A stretch of DNA of 5,677 bases from Bulleidia sp. (lineage in GTDB: Bacteria; Bacillota_I; Bacilli_A; Erysipelotrichales; Erysipelotrichaceae): assembly GCA_016293365.1 (NCBI GenBank), contig JAEDEK010000124.1, positions 1 to 5,677 on the forward strand, read 5' to 3'. Both the position numbers and the translations under genes were made by a program. Below are positions 1-5,677 of this stretch, piece by piece (positions within the stretch are counted from its first letter, which is position 1; every line of letters starts with the position of its first letter). The notes below the pieces were generated by a model, which was given only the letters and a program-made list of their open reading frames with translations, searched no databases and had not been told where the DNA came from.

Positions 1-1
1 C

Positions 2-940
2 GCATCCAAGAAGGAAATCAAAAACATCAGTTTTACAGGCTGCGGCGGCTCATTAGCATGCTTCTTTGCACCACATTACTATGTGACTCATGAGGCAAAG
101 ACACTGACAACACTGTATGAAAATGCAAATGAGTTCACAAATGATACTCCTGCATTCATCAATGAAAATTCTGTAGTTGTATGTGCATCCCGCAGAGGTA
201 ACACACCTCAGACAGTAGCAGCTGCCAGAAAGGCTAAGGAATGCGGTGCTACAGTCATCGGTCTGCAGTTGGAAACAGATACAGAACTCGACAGAGTATG
301 TGACTATATCATTCAGTTCAAGGATACAGGTGCTGATGGAGCTCTGTATGAAGAATCCAAGGGTGCTTATGCGCTGATGATCGCGTATGAAACAGTCAAT
401 GTTGTTGAACACAACACAGAAACATATGAAAAGATGGTAGCAGCTGTCAAGAAGATGAACGAACTCGTTCCGGCTGCAAAGGTAAAGTGCATCCCAGATG
501 CAGTCAAGTTCTCCATTGACTATGCAAACAATGACATCATCTACACAATGGGTTCCGGTACAGGCTGGGCAGCTGCTCATCAGCAGACAATCTGCATCTT
601 CATGGAAATGCAGTGGATCAACTCCTCCGCAATCCAGTCTGATGAATTCTTCAATGGACCATTTGAAATCACAGAACCTGATACAGCTTATCTGATGTTC
701 AAGTCCACAGGTAAGACAAGAGCTGTTGATGAAAGAGCAATCAGCTTCCTGAACAAGTTCAATGCACATACAACAGTCATCGATGGTTATGACTATGGTA
801 TGCAGGATCTTGGTGAAGTATCCGGTTACTTCGATCATGATTTCTACAGCGAACTGATTGGTGAATACAACCACCTGCTCGCTGACCGTCGCCAGCATCC
901 ATTAAGCTGGAGAAAGTACATGTGGAAGTTCAACTACTGA
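2..940 (+). CDS. FrlB-like SIS-domain fructosamine-6-phosphate deglycase, 5' partial
   Basis: The frame is open from base 2 to the TGA at 938-940, so the true start lies before the window. 312 residues are visible, and roughly 30-40 N-terminal residues are probably missing relative to FrlB-type proteins (about 340 aa). Two sugar isomerase (SIS) lobes are seen. The first has the phosphate-loop motif FTGCGGS (visible residues 11-17) and the SRRGNTPQT segment (63-71). The second starts at MGSGTG (183-188). The NEF..DTP block, DEFFNGPFEI, the DERAISF stretch and the aromatic C-terminus resemble E. coli FrlB as I recall it. Known members are cytosolic and cleave fructoselysine- or glucoselysine-6-phosphate to hexose 6-phosphate and lysine. 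Oddity: at the GlmS/FraB-type catalytic His position it has Asn (visible residue 218), while the Glu 16 residues earlier (202) is kept. TTC is strongly preferred over TTT (14 to 3), suggesting high expression. Fold and family are secure; the exact substrate is inferred. Confidence 0.88.
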   Translation, partial: ASKKEIKNISFTGCGGSLACFFAPHYYVTHEAKTLTTLYENANEFTNDTPAFINENSVVVCASRRGNTPQTVAAARKAKECGATVIGLQLETDTELDRVCDYIIQFKDTGADGALYEESKGAYALMIAYETVNVVEHNTETYEKMVAAVKKMNELVPAAKVKCIPDAVKFSIDYANNDIIYTMGSGTGWAAAHQQTICIFMEMQWINSSAIQSDEFFNGPFEITEPDTAYLMFKSTGKTRAVDERAISFLNKFNAHTTVIDGYDYGMQDLGEVSGYFDHDFYSELIGEYNHLLADRRQHPLSWRKYMWKFNY

Positions 941-966
941 TCAGGTAGGCCACAATTCATCTCTAT

Positions 967-1005
967 GGGCTGACAGTCAGAGTGCTGTCAGCTCTTGTTC
1001 TATTT
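967..1005 (+). terminator. Intrinsic terminator after the FrlB-like gene
   Basis: A perfect 8-bp stem, GCTGACAG (969-976) with CTGTCAGC (985-992), has an 8-nt loop. It extends by a G-U and a G-C pair (968/993, 967/994). A U-rich tract, TTGTTCTATTT, follows at 995-1005. It starts 26 bases after the stop codon, as expected for the end of the upstream transcription unit. Its tail runs straight into the ribosome binding site of the MATE gene, so it may also act as a leaky terminator or attenuator for the downstream genes. Confidence 0.82.
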
Positions 1006-1013
1006 GAGGGAGG
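1006..1013 (+). promoter_or_regulatory. Ribosome binding site of the MATE gene
   Basis: The sequence GAGGGAGG lies 5 bases before the ATG at 1019. This placement decides the start in favour of ATG 1019 and against the in-frame TTG at 995, which falls inside the terminator U-tract and has no Shine-Dalgarno sequence of its own. Confidence 0.85.
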
Positions 1014-1018
1014 TAATC

Positions 1019-2392
1019 ATGGTTAATCAAAAGCGGCTGGATCATCGGATTCTGCAGATTCTGATTCCGGCAATTATGGAAAATGCACTGCTTACGCTTT
1101 CAGATATGATTCTGACCGGTTATATCGGCAGGCTGTCTGTATCACAGATCAGTGCATACGGGATTTCATCCCGTATCTATGGTATTTACTTTGCGGTGTT
1201 CAAAGGCTTTGCGATTGGGACAATGGTGATATTTGCCCGAGCCTTCGGTGCAGGTGACCGACGAAAAGCTGCTTCTTTATATAAACAGGCGACAGGTATA
1301 GCTGTCCCGGTTGCGTTGGCTGCTGCAATAATCATCTGGCTGATTCCCGAAACGCTGCTTTTCAGTATGAGTGATGATCCGTCCTTGCTGACTGTCGGGG
1401 CCTCCTATCTTAAAATCAATGTTCTCACGTATCCGCTTTTAGCTCTGATTCATCTGAATTCAGCAGCATTTCAGGCGGATGGAAATACGAAAACACCTCT
1501 GTACATTGCAACGATCGGTAATGCAGTCAGCATCGTACTTGGCTATGTACTGATCATCGGTATCGGATCTTATGGTGGTCTTGGTCTGACTGGTGCAGCC
1601 ATCACGGCCAATATACGGATCATCGTCATGGCTGTTGTCGGTTTATGGCTGTTATTTGGAAATGGAGTCATGTTTGCACAATACAAGGATGTGCATATGG
1701 AAATGAGTGTACAATCCTTCAAAGAGCTTGTTGGATTCGGTATTCCCACAGCAATCGGTAATTCTTTCTGGAATATCGCTGCTGTGTTTCTATCCACCTA
1801 TATCCTCAGTTATGGCCAGGAAAACTATGCAGCTTACCAGCTTGGCTTACAGGCAGAGGGGTTCTGCGATATGATGGCGGCTGGTTTTATGACTGCAGCT
1901 ATGTCACTGGCTGGTAAAGCGATTGGGGCAAAAGATAAAGAAATGTATCATCAGTCCTATGGCAGACTGAATTATTACTGTCTTGTGATTTCGGGAATCA
2001 ATATGGTATTCCTGCTGCTGTTTTCAAAGCCGGTACTGTACCTGCTTACAGATAAACAGAATCTTGTTGAAATTGCACATGTCTATCTGCTGCTGATGGT
2101 TTTCTCTCAATATCCGGAGATGAAATCAAAAGTTACATATGGATTTATCCGATCTGCCGGATATGGCACGACACCTACGGTGATCGATATGATTGGAATC
2201 TGGGGTGTACGCGTATTTGGATGTTATCTGATCAGTATGGTATTCCATCTGGATATCGTCTGGATCTGGTGGATCATCAATGCAGATCAGTGGGTCAGAT
2301 GTCTGTTGTCAATGGCTGTATGCAGAGTAAAACGAATCATTTATTTATTGGAGGAAAGTGGAAATGAACAAATTGAAAGCTGTCATATTTGA
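1019..2392 (+). CDS. MATE-family multidrug/toxin efflux transporter
   Basis: A 457-residue, very hydrophobic inner-membrane protein of normal MATE length, expected to have 12 helices in two homologous bundles of six. The internal duplication is visible. A helix with the IPAIMEN motif (17-23) is echoed by GIPTAIGN (241-248). The conserved block GTMVIFARAFGAGDRRKA (67-84) is echoed by TAAMSLAGKAIGAKDKE (292-308). The AxQADGNTKTP-type block around 150-160 is echoed by IRSAGYGTTPT (377-387). The family exports cationic or organic compounds using a Na+ or H+ gradient; the substrate here cannot be read from sequence. The start is ATG 1019, set by GAGGGAGG 5 bases upstream. The last 29 bases overlap the HAD gene, implying co-transcription and probably translational coupling. 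Export of a metabolite or toxic intermediate of the neighbouring sugar-phosphate pathway is possible but is inference only. Confidence 0.93.
   Translation: MVNQKRLDHRILQILIPAIMENALLTLSDMILTGYIGRLSVSQISAYGISSRIYGIYFAVFKGFAIGTMVIFARAFGAGDRRKAASLYKQATGIAVPVALAAAIIIWLIPETLLFSMSDDPSLLTVGASYLKINVLTYPLLALIHLNSAAFQADGNTKTPLYIATIGNAVSIVLGYVLIIGIGSYGGLGLTGAAITANIRIIVMAVVGLWLLFGNGVMFAQYKDVHMEMSVQSFKELVGFGIPTAIGNSFWNIAAVFLSTYILSYGQENYAAYQLGLQAEGFCDMMAAGFMTAAMSLAGKAIGAKDKEMYHQSYGRLNYYCLVISGINMVFLLLFSKPVLYLLTDKQNLVEIAHVYLLLMVFSQYPEMKSKVTYGFIRSAGYGTTPTVIDMIGIWGVRVFGCYLISMVFHLDIVWIWWIINADQWVRCLLSMAVCRVKRIIYLLEESGNEQIESCHI
2350..2354 (+). promoter_or_regulatory. Ribosome binding site of the HAD gene, inside the MATE gene
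   Basis: GGAGG lies within the 3' end of the MATE reading frame. It is 9 bases before ATG 2364 but only 3 bases before the in-frame GTG at 2358, which is too close. The site therefore selects ATG 2364. Confidence 0.8.
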
Positions 2393-3014
2393 TGTGGATG
2401 GGCTGATGCTCAATACGGAGTTTCTCTGGCAGGAAGCCTGGTGTGCAGTCGGAAAAGAATATGGTATGGAAAAATTCGGAGATATTTTCCACCGTACAGT
2501 AGGTCTTACCGGTAAAGCAGTAAACGATATCATTGATGAAGAACTTGGTGATTTCCCAAAGAAAGAAGAAATTCTCGCAGTTGCCAGGCAGAAAGGCATG
2601 GTACATGTGGAAAACAATGTGGATGTCATGCCAGGAGTCAGAGAGCTGCTTGATCTTCTGGATGAAAAAGGAATCACAAAGGCTGTTGCGACAACAACAG
2701 ACAGGAACAAAACAGAAAAACGACTCAGTAAACTTGGTTTACTGGATAGATTTTCCGTAATCGTCTGTGGAGATGAAGTGAAAAACAGAAAACCGGATCC
2801 GGAAATCTATCTGACGGTAACGCAGAAACTCGGTATTCCAAAAGAGAACATTCTTGTTCTGGAAGATACGGGCTATGGCGTACGGGCTTCATGTCAGGCA
2901 GGATTACATGTCATCATGGTTCCTTCCATCAATCCACCAGGTGAAGAAGAAAAGAAGATGGCATATCGTGTTGTTTCATCATTACATGATGTGATTGATC
3001 TTCTTAAGGGGTAA
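2364..3014 (+). CDS. HAD-IA hydrolase, beta-phosphoglucomutase/sugar phosphatase-like
   Basis: A 216-residue soluble protein with a complete set of haloacid dehalogenase motifs. Motif I is FDVDGLMLNTE with nucleophile D10 and acid/base D12. Motif II is VATTTDR with T110 as the likely phosphate-binding residue. Motif III is NRKPDPEIY with K143. Motif IV is VLEDTGYGVRA with E167 and D168 as Mg2+ ligands. The stretch between motifs I and II, roughly residues 15-85, is a helical C1 cap, as in beta-phosphoglucomutase and small sugar phosphatases; the length is typical. The likely role is dephosphorylation, or mutase action, on a sugar phosphate in the cytosol. It sits between a transporter and an SIS enzyme, overlapping the first by 29 bp and lying 4 bp from the second, so all three are probably one mRNA. 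Motifs alone do not separate a phosphatase from a phosphomutase. The superfamily is certain and the substrate unknown. Confidence 0.92.
   Translation: MNKLKAVIFDVDGLMLNTEFLWQEAWCAVGKEYGMEKFGDIFHRTVGLTGKAVNDIIDEELGDFPKKEEILAVARQKGMVHVENNVDVMPGVRELLDLLDEKGITKAVATTTDRNKTEKRLSKLGLLDRFSVIVCGDEVKNRKPDPEIYLTVTQKLGIPKENILVLEDTGYGVRASCQAGLHVIMVPSINPPGEEEKKMAYRVVSSLHDVIDLLKG
3006..3012 (+). promoter_or_regulatory. Ribosome binding site of the second SIS gene
   Basis: AAGGGGT overlaps the TAA stop of the HAD gene (3012-3014) and lies 6 bases before ATG 3019. It supports ATG 3019 over the upstream in-frame TTG at 2995, which lies inside the HAD gene without a suitable site. A second in-frame ATG at 3028 is possible but less well spaced. 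Confidence 0.72.
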
Positions 3015-3018
3015 ACCT

Positions 3019-4092
3019 ATGAAATCCATGTGCGATTATATTAACAGAACACCACAGACTGTGGAAAATCTGGTCAGACATATTGAAGAAGATAGTGAAG
3101 CCTTTGTCAGAAAAATGCTGGAAAGAATGCCATCGGCCATTTATCTTGTAGGATCCGGTACAAGTCTGAACGCAGCATATCTTGCTCAGCATGCAATGGA
3201 AAAGGTATTATCTATACCATGTTTTGTCTATCCGGCAATGACATTTACGGATACTGTACATACGGTTGTAGAAAACTCCTGTGTGATTGGAATCTCCCAG
3301 GCAGGACGTTCCTCTTCCACAATGCAGGCATTGGATCATGCCCGTGCTCTGGGTTGTATGAACGTGGCAGTATCCAGTGAAGAACATGCACTGATCAGGG
3401 AACATGCAGATGTATTTCTGCCTGTACGAATGCCACTGGAAGATATCGGTCCTAAAACAGAAGGCTGTTACTGTACTGTCGTAACACTTGTTCTTTCGAT
3501 GATGGAAGTATCAGAGAAATCAGGCAGAGGATGCAGAGAAATCAATCATAAGATGAAGCAGGAAATGCTTGCCTGTATTGATCATCTTCCACAGATTGTG
3601 GACAGTACGTGGAAATGGTGTGAGGAACATGGGGAAAAGCTTTCCTTATATGACAACATCATTGTTGTTGGATATGGGGACTGCATCCCAGCTGCCCTGG
3701 AAGGTGCACTGAAAATACTTGAAACGGTGCGTTGCTGCATCAGAAGCTATGAGACAGAAGAGTTTATGCATGGTATCTATCATTCGATTGATCGCAATAC
3801 AATGGTGATCTCTATTGGTAATGCACAGCGCCATTTTGATCGTGCAAAGCGTCTGCTTTCCTGGCTGAAGCAGGTCAAAGGCGCATATACGATCATGGTT
3901 ACAGGTCAGCGTACGGACTCGGATGATGACTTTATCTATCCGTTCAGTGAATATGAATTCTTTCCTGCCTTTGAATACCTTGCCTTCTTTCAGACACTTG
4001 CACAGCATATGGCAGAATACCGTGGTATTGATTATGAAGCGCAGGGTGATCCTGGCTTCCATAAGACAATGGGAAGCTATGTATACGAATAG
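3019..4092 (+). CDS. SIS-domain sugar-phosphate isomerase/deglycase (GlmS C-half/FrlB-like)
   Basis: A 357-residue soluble protein made of two SIS lobes with no glutaminase domain, the size of FrlB/GfrF-type deglycases rather than full GlmS (about 600 aa). Lobe one has IYLVGSGTS (41-49) for sugar-phosphate binding and GISQAGRSSST (91-101), equivalent to the SxSGxTxET loop. Lobe two has VVGYGD (216-221) and then EGALKILETV (228-237). Glu235 and His251 in EEFMHG are 16 residues apart, the same spacing as the catalytic Glu488/His504 pair of E. coli GlmS, so the active site looks intact. Likely reactions are ketose-amine 6-phosphate deglycation or aldose-ketose isomerisation in the cytosol. Pairing with the FrlB-like gene upstream recalls the two deglycases GfrE and GfrF of glucoselysine use, but the match is by pattern only. 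It starts 4 bases after the HAD stop. Unlike the first SIS gene, it prefers TTT over TTC (10 to 4). Confidence 0.87.
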   Translation: MKSMCDYINRTPQTVENLVRHIEEDSEAFVRKMLERMPSAIYLVGSGTSLNAAYLAQHAMEKVLSIPCFVYPAMTFTDTVHTVVENSCVIGISQAGRSSSTMQALDHARALGCMNVAVSSEEHALIREHADVFLPVRMPLEDIGPKTEGCYCTVVTLVLSMMEVSEKSGRGCREINHKMKQEMLACIDHLPQIVDSTWKWCEEHGEKLSLYDNIIVVGYGDCIPAALEGALKILETVRCCIRSYETEEFMHGIYHSIDRNTMVISIGNAQRHFDRAKRLLSWLKQVKGAYTIMVTGQRTDSDDDFIYPFSEYEFFPAFEYLAFFQTLAQHMAEYRGIDYEAQGDPGFHKTMGSYVYE

Positions 4093-4096
4093 GAGA
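4091..4096 (+). promoter_or_regulatory. Ribosome binding site of the 183-residue protein gene
   Basis: AGGAGA overlaps the TAG stop of the SIS gene (4090-4092) and lies 5 bases before ATG 4102. This shows that the downstream frame is a real translated gene coupled to the operon. Confidence 0.75.
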
Positions 4097-4101
4097 ACTG
4101 C

Positions 4102-4653
4102 ATGAAATACGTTCTGATCGTTCTTGTTCTTGGATGCTTTGTTGTACCGGCTGCTTATTCTTTCTTTCAAAGGAAAAAGAAATCAGCTGATCAGGATCAG
4201 CTTGTCAGACTGCTTGCGGAAGGCAACTATGCACAGTTTGACACTCTTCTGGAAGACATGTGGAATGCAGGAGCCATTGATGCCTTCCATCATCTGTATC
4301 TGCAGATGAGTGAAGCAATCTTAAAGGATGATGAGCTGCGGATGGAACATCTGCTTCATCAGGCTGGAAAGCTGAAGCTGAATGATGAGCAGAAGGCATC
4401 AATCTGGTCACGTGCCATGATCTACTATACCGGCAAGAAAAGAAACAGCAAGTGTAAAGAGTGTTATGAAGCCATCATGAAACTGAAGGGTTGTGATGAG
4501 CTGAAACATATGGCTGGTCTTGTGTATCGTGTTATGGTGGAAAAACGGACAGATGATCTTGTGGAAATAGAGGATAAACTGCAGACTGCACAGGATGAAG
4601 AAAAGGAATTCCTGTTAAAGCTGAAAGAGGAAATCGAAAGAAACAGAAGATGA
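4102..4653 (+). CDS. Hypothetical membrane-anchored helical (TPR-like) protein
   Basis: I do not recognise this 183-residue protein. Residues 3-22 form one hydrophobic segment followed by RKKK (24-27), which fits a single-pass anchor with the rest in the cytosol. From residue 31 on it is almost entirely predicted helix, with short paired helices reminiscent of tetratricopeptide or other helical-hairpin scaffolds: LVRLLAEGNYAQFDTLLEDM (34-53), a stretch around 61-91, and IWSRAMIYYTGKKRN (101-115) followed by CYEAIMKL (121-128). The C-terminus (about 150-183) is highly charged, rich in Glu and Lys, and probably coiled. Cys118 and Cys121 form a CxxC-like CKEC group, but no second pair is present to suggest a metal site. 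It begins 9 bases after the SIS gene and is followed by a terminator, so it is the last gene of the operon. A scaffolding role at the membrane is a guess. Confidence 0.85.
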   Translation: MKYVLIVLVLGCFVVPAAYSFFQRKKKSADQDQLVRLLAEGNYAQFDTLLEDMWNAGAIDAFHHLYLQMSEAILKDDELRMEHLLHQAGKLKLNDEQKASIWSRAMIYYTGKKRNSKCKECYEAIMKLKGCDELKHMAGLVYRVMVEKRTDDLVEIEDKLQTAQDEEKEFLLKLKEEIERNRR

Positions 4654-4660
4654 TGAAAAG

Positions 4661-4684
4661 AGATGGTGGAAAAACCATCTTTTT
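4661..4684 (+). terminator. Intrinsic terminator of the MATE-HAD-SIS operon
   Basis: The stem AGATGGT (4661-4667) pairs with ACCATCT (4674-4680) around a 6-nt GGAAAA loop. The A-rich upstream bases 4657-4660 can pair with the TTTT at 4681-4684 (one G-U), lengthening the stem. It begins 7 bases after the stop of the 183-residue gene, so it marks the end of the operon. The short T-tract makes it a moderate terminator. Confidence 0.8.
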
Positions 4685-4690
4685 CGTTAG

Positions 4691-5606
4691 CTTCTTTCAG
4701 AAAGTGAAGTACAGCAGATGTTGGAATATTATGGCTGTTCTGACAGATTCGATGAAGTGTGTCAGTGGTATGATGGTTACCATTTTGGCAATACACGGAT
4801 CTTTAATTCATGGTCAGTAATAAGTTATATTTCAGATCATTGTGAACCCAAAGCTTTCTGGCAATCACAGGGAGTAATGATTTTATTGCGGAAATCATTT
4901 CATCATCAACACCTCAGCTGAAATAAGAACTTTACACATTACTGAATGGTGAAGCCATCACATATTATATCGATACAGGTGTAGTTTATCCTCAGATTCA
5001 GAATAACCCATATCTCATCTGCAGTTTTCTTCTGATGTCTGGATATCTTTGTGTTTCAAAGGTGTATCCACAATATGATGGAAATTGTATGTGTGATGTG
5101 GCAATACCAAATAAAGAAATTGCATATGTTTACGAAAAAGAAGTGCTGAATCAATTCAAACAGAATCATACAGCAACATCTGTGACACAGGCTGTCTTTA
5201 CAGGCGATACGGAAAAACTTCAGATGCTTCTAAACCGGTTTATGCTTGAATCGGTATCCAGTTTTGATGTTGGGAATGAATCCTTTTATCACGGAATGAT
5301 GCTTGGATTGTGCGCAGTTACTGGAAATCGGTGGCACATAAGAGCGAACAGAGAATCTGGGCTGGGTAGATTTGATATCATGCTGATACCGGAAGACAAT
5401 TCATTGCCTGGCCTGATCTATGAATTTAAACATACAAAAGATGAAAGGACAGACCTGAACAGACTTGCAAAACAGGCGTTACAACAAATTGAAGAGAGAC
5501 ACTATGACAGTGAACTCAGGTTTTTGGGTGTAAAGCAGATTATGAAAATCGGCATTGCTTTCTGTGGGAAAAAAGCAGTGGTGGAAAAACTTCTTGAATC
5601 ATTTCT
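4691..5606 (+). pseudogene. Remnant of an AAA-ATPase-like/PD-(D/E)XK nuclease family protein
   Basis: Conceptual translation across lesions matches the C-terminal part of the AAA-ATPase-like plus PD-(D/E)XK (DUF1703) proteins of Firmicutes and Bacteroidetes. Coding similarity begins at LSESEVQQMLEYYG, directly after an in-frame TAG (4688-4690). It runs through WYDGYHFG and FNSWSVISYI, then LMSGYLCV, SFYHGMMLGL, ANRESGLGRFDI, IYEFKHTKDE and IGIAFCGKK. The N-terminal P-loop ATPase domain is absent. Near 4867 the frame changes: one missing A would turn TCACAGGGAGT into codons for Ser-Thr-Gly-Ser, restoring the family's STGSND motif. A TAA at 4924-4926 then interrupts the new frame. From 4927 the frame stays open to the window end, passing through a terminator hairpin, so the native stop has probably been lost too. 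The nuclease residues Asp (5374-5376) and Glu-x-Lys (5422-5430) survive. Full-length relatives are often multicopy; their role is unproven. Translation of a C-terminal fragment from an internal ATG such as 5035 cannot be excluded. Confidence 0.85.
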
Positions 5607-5632
5607 GGATGGCACATACTGCCATCCTTTTT
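5607..5632 (+). terminator. Intrinsic terminator after the nuclease-family pseudogene
   Basis: A perfect 8-bp stem, GGATGGCA (5607-5614) with TGCCATCC (5620-5627), has a 5-nt CATAC loop. TTTTT follows at 5628-5632. The reverse strand has no T-run after the stem, so it works on + only. It lies just after the last conserved family motif (IGIAFCGKK), where the ancestral gene should end. The last 45 bases (5633-5677) are AT-rich and show nothing I can call. Confidence 0.83.
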
Positions 5633-5677
5633 ATACTGTATGTGTTAAGAATTTATTATATTTTCCACTTTCGTGTT

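Noticed and set aside
83..85. GTG at 83 as the start of the first SIS gene
   Set aside because: The frame is open upstream to base 2 and the phosphate-loop motif FTGCGGS lies before 83, so GTG 83 is an internal Val codon and the gene is 5' partial.
53..898. Long open frame on the minus strand (281 codons) opposite the FrlB-like gene
   Set aside because: It is a shadow of the codon bias of the + strand gene. The translation is Cys-rich and low in domain signal, has no ribosome binding site and matches no family I know, while the + strand has clear SIS motifs.
995..997. TTG start for the MATE gene
   Set aside because: It lies in the terminator U-tract without a Shine-Dalgarno, whereas ATG 1019 has GAGGGAGG at good spacing.
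970..1004. Possible promoter (CTGACA as -35) ahead of the MATE gene
   Set aside because: At 17-bp spacing the -10 would be TCTTGT, which is a poor match, and the bases are better explained by the terminator stem.
4102..4140. Lipoprotein signal (VLGC) at the start of the 183-residue protein
   Set aside because: The hydrophobic stretch continues well past Cys12 and ends in a basic cluster, as in a transmembrane anchor. The -2 Leu and very short n-region also fit a lipobox poorly.
3646..4170. Minus-strand open frame of 174 codons opposite the end of the second SIS gene
   Set aside because: It overlaps two well-supported + strand genes, has no recognisable domain or ribosome binding site, and looks like a shadow frame.
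4861..4880. Programmed frameshift in the nuclease-family gene
   Set aside because: There is no slippery heptamer or following stem, the family is not known to frameshift, and a separate stop codon and 5' truncation point to decay.
4718..4921. 67-codon frame as a stand-alone small gene
   Set aside because: Family similarity extends upstream of its ATG and downstream in another frame, so it is a fragment of the broken nuclease-family gene.

Overview
The window reads as chromosomal DNA of a low-to-moderate GC Bacillota (Firmicutes), most likely a gut-type member such as Erysipelotrichia or Clostridia. This rests on strong AGGAGG-type ribosome binding sites, tightly packed co-directional genes, intrinsic terminators, and a decayed AAA-ATPase-like/PD-(D/E)XK gene of a family common in those groups. 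No rRNA, tRNA or taxon-specific marker is present, so the assignment is an inference. All coding signal is on the + strand.

Layout: (1) Positions 2-940 hold the 3' part of a FrlB-like SIS-domain sugar-phosphate deglycase, whose start lies outside the window. An intrinsic terminator (967-1005) follows. (2) Positions 1019-4653 hold a compact four-gene unit: a MATE-family transporter, a HAD-IA phosphatase/phosphomutase overlapping it by 29 bp, a second two-lobed SIS enzyme 4 bp later, and a 183-residue unrecognised membrane-anchored helical protein 9 bp later. It closes with an intrinsic terminator (4661-4684). (3) Positions 4691-5606 hold a pseudogene of the AAA-ATPase-like/PD-(D/E)XK nuclease family. 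It lacks its N-terminal ATPase domain and carries a one-base deletion and an in-frame stop, yet keeps its nuclease residues. A third intrinsic terminator (5607-5632) follows.

Working model (inference): the SIS enzymes and the HAD enzyme act on phosphorylated sugar-amine (Amadori-type) compounds, as in the frl/gfr fructoselysine and glucoselysine pathways. In those pathways a PTS or kinase supplies the 6-phosphate and SIS deglycases split it to a hexose phosphate plus the amine. The most notable detail is that the two SIS proteins differ at the catalytic Glu/His pair known from GlmS. The second has Glu and His 16 residues apart, while the first has Glu followed at the same spacing by Asn. No wholly new system is evident. 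The best leads are this catalytic-site substitution, the terminator placed directly before the transporter's ribosome binding site, and the unknown helical membrane protein in the operon.
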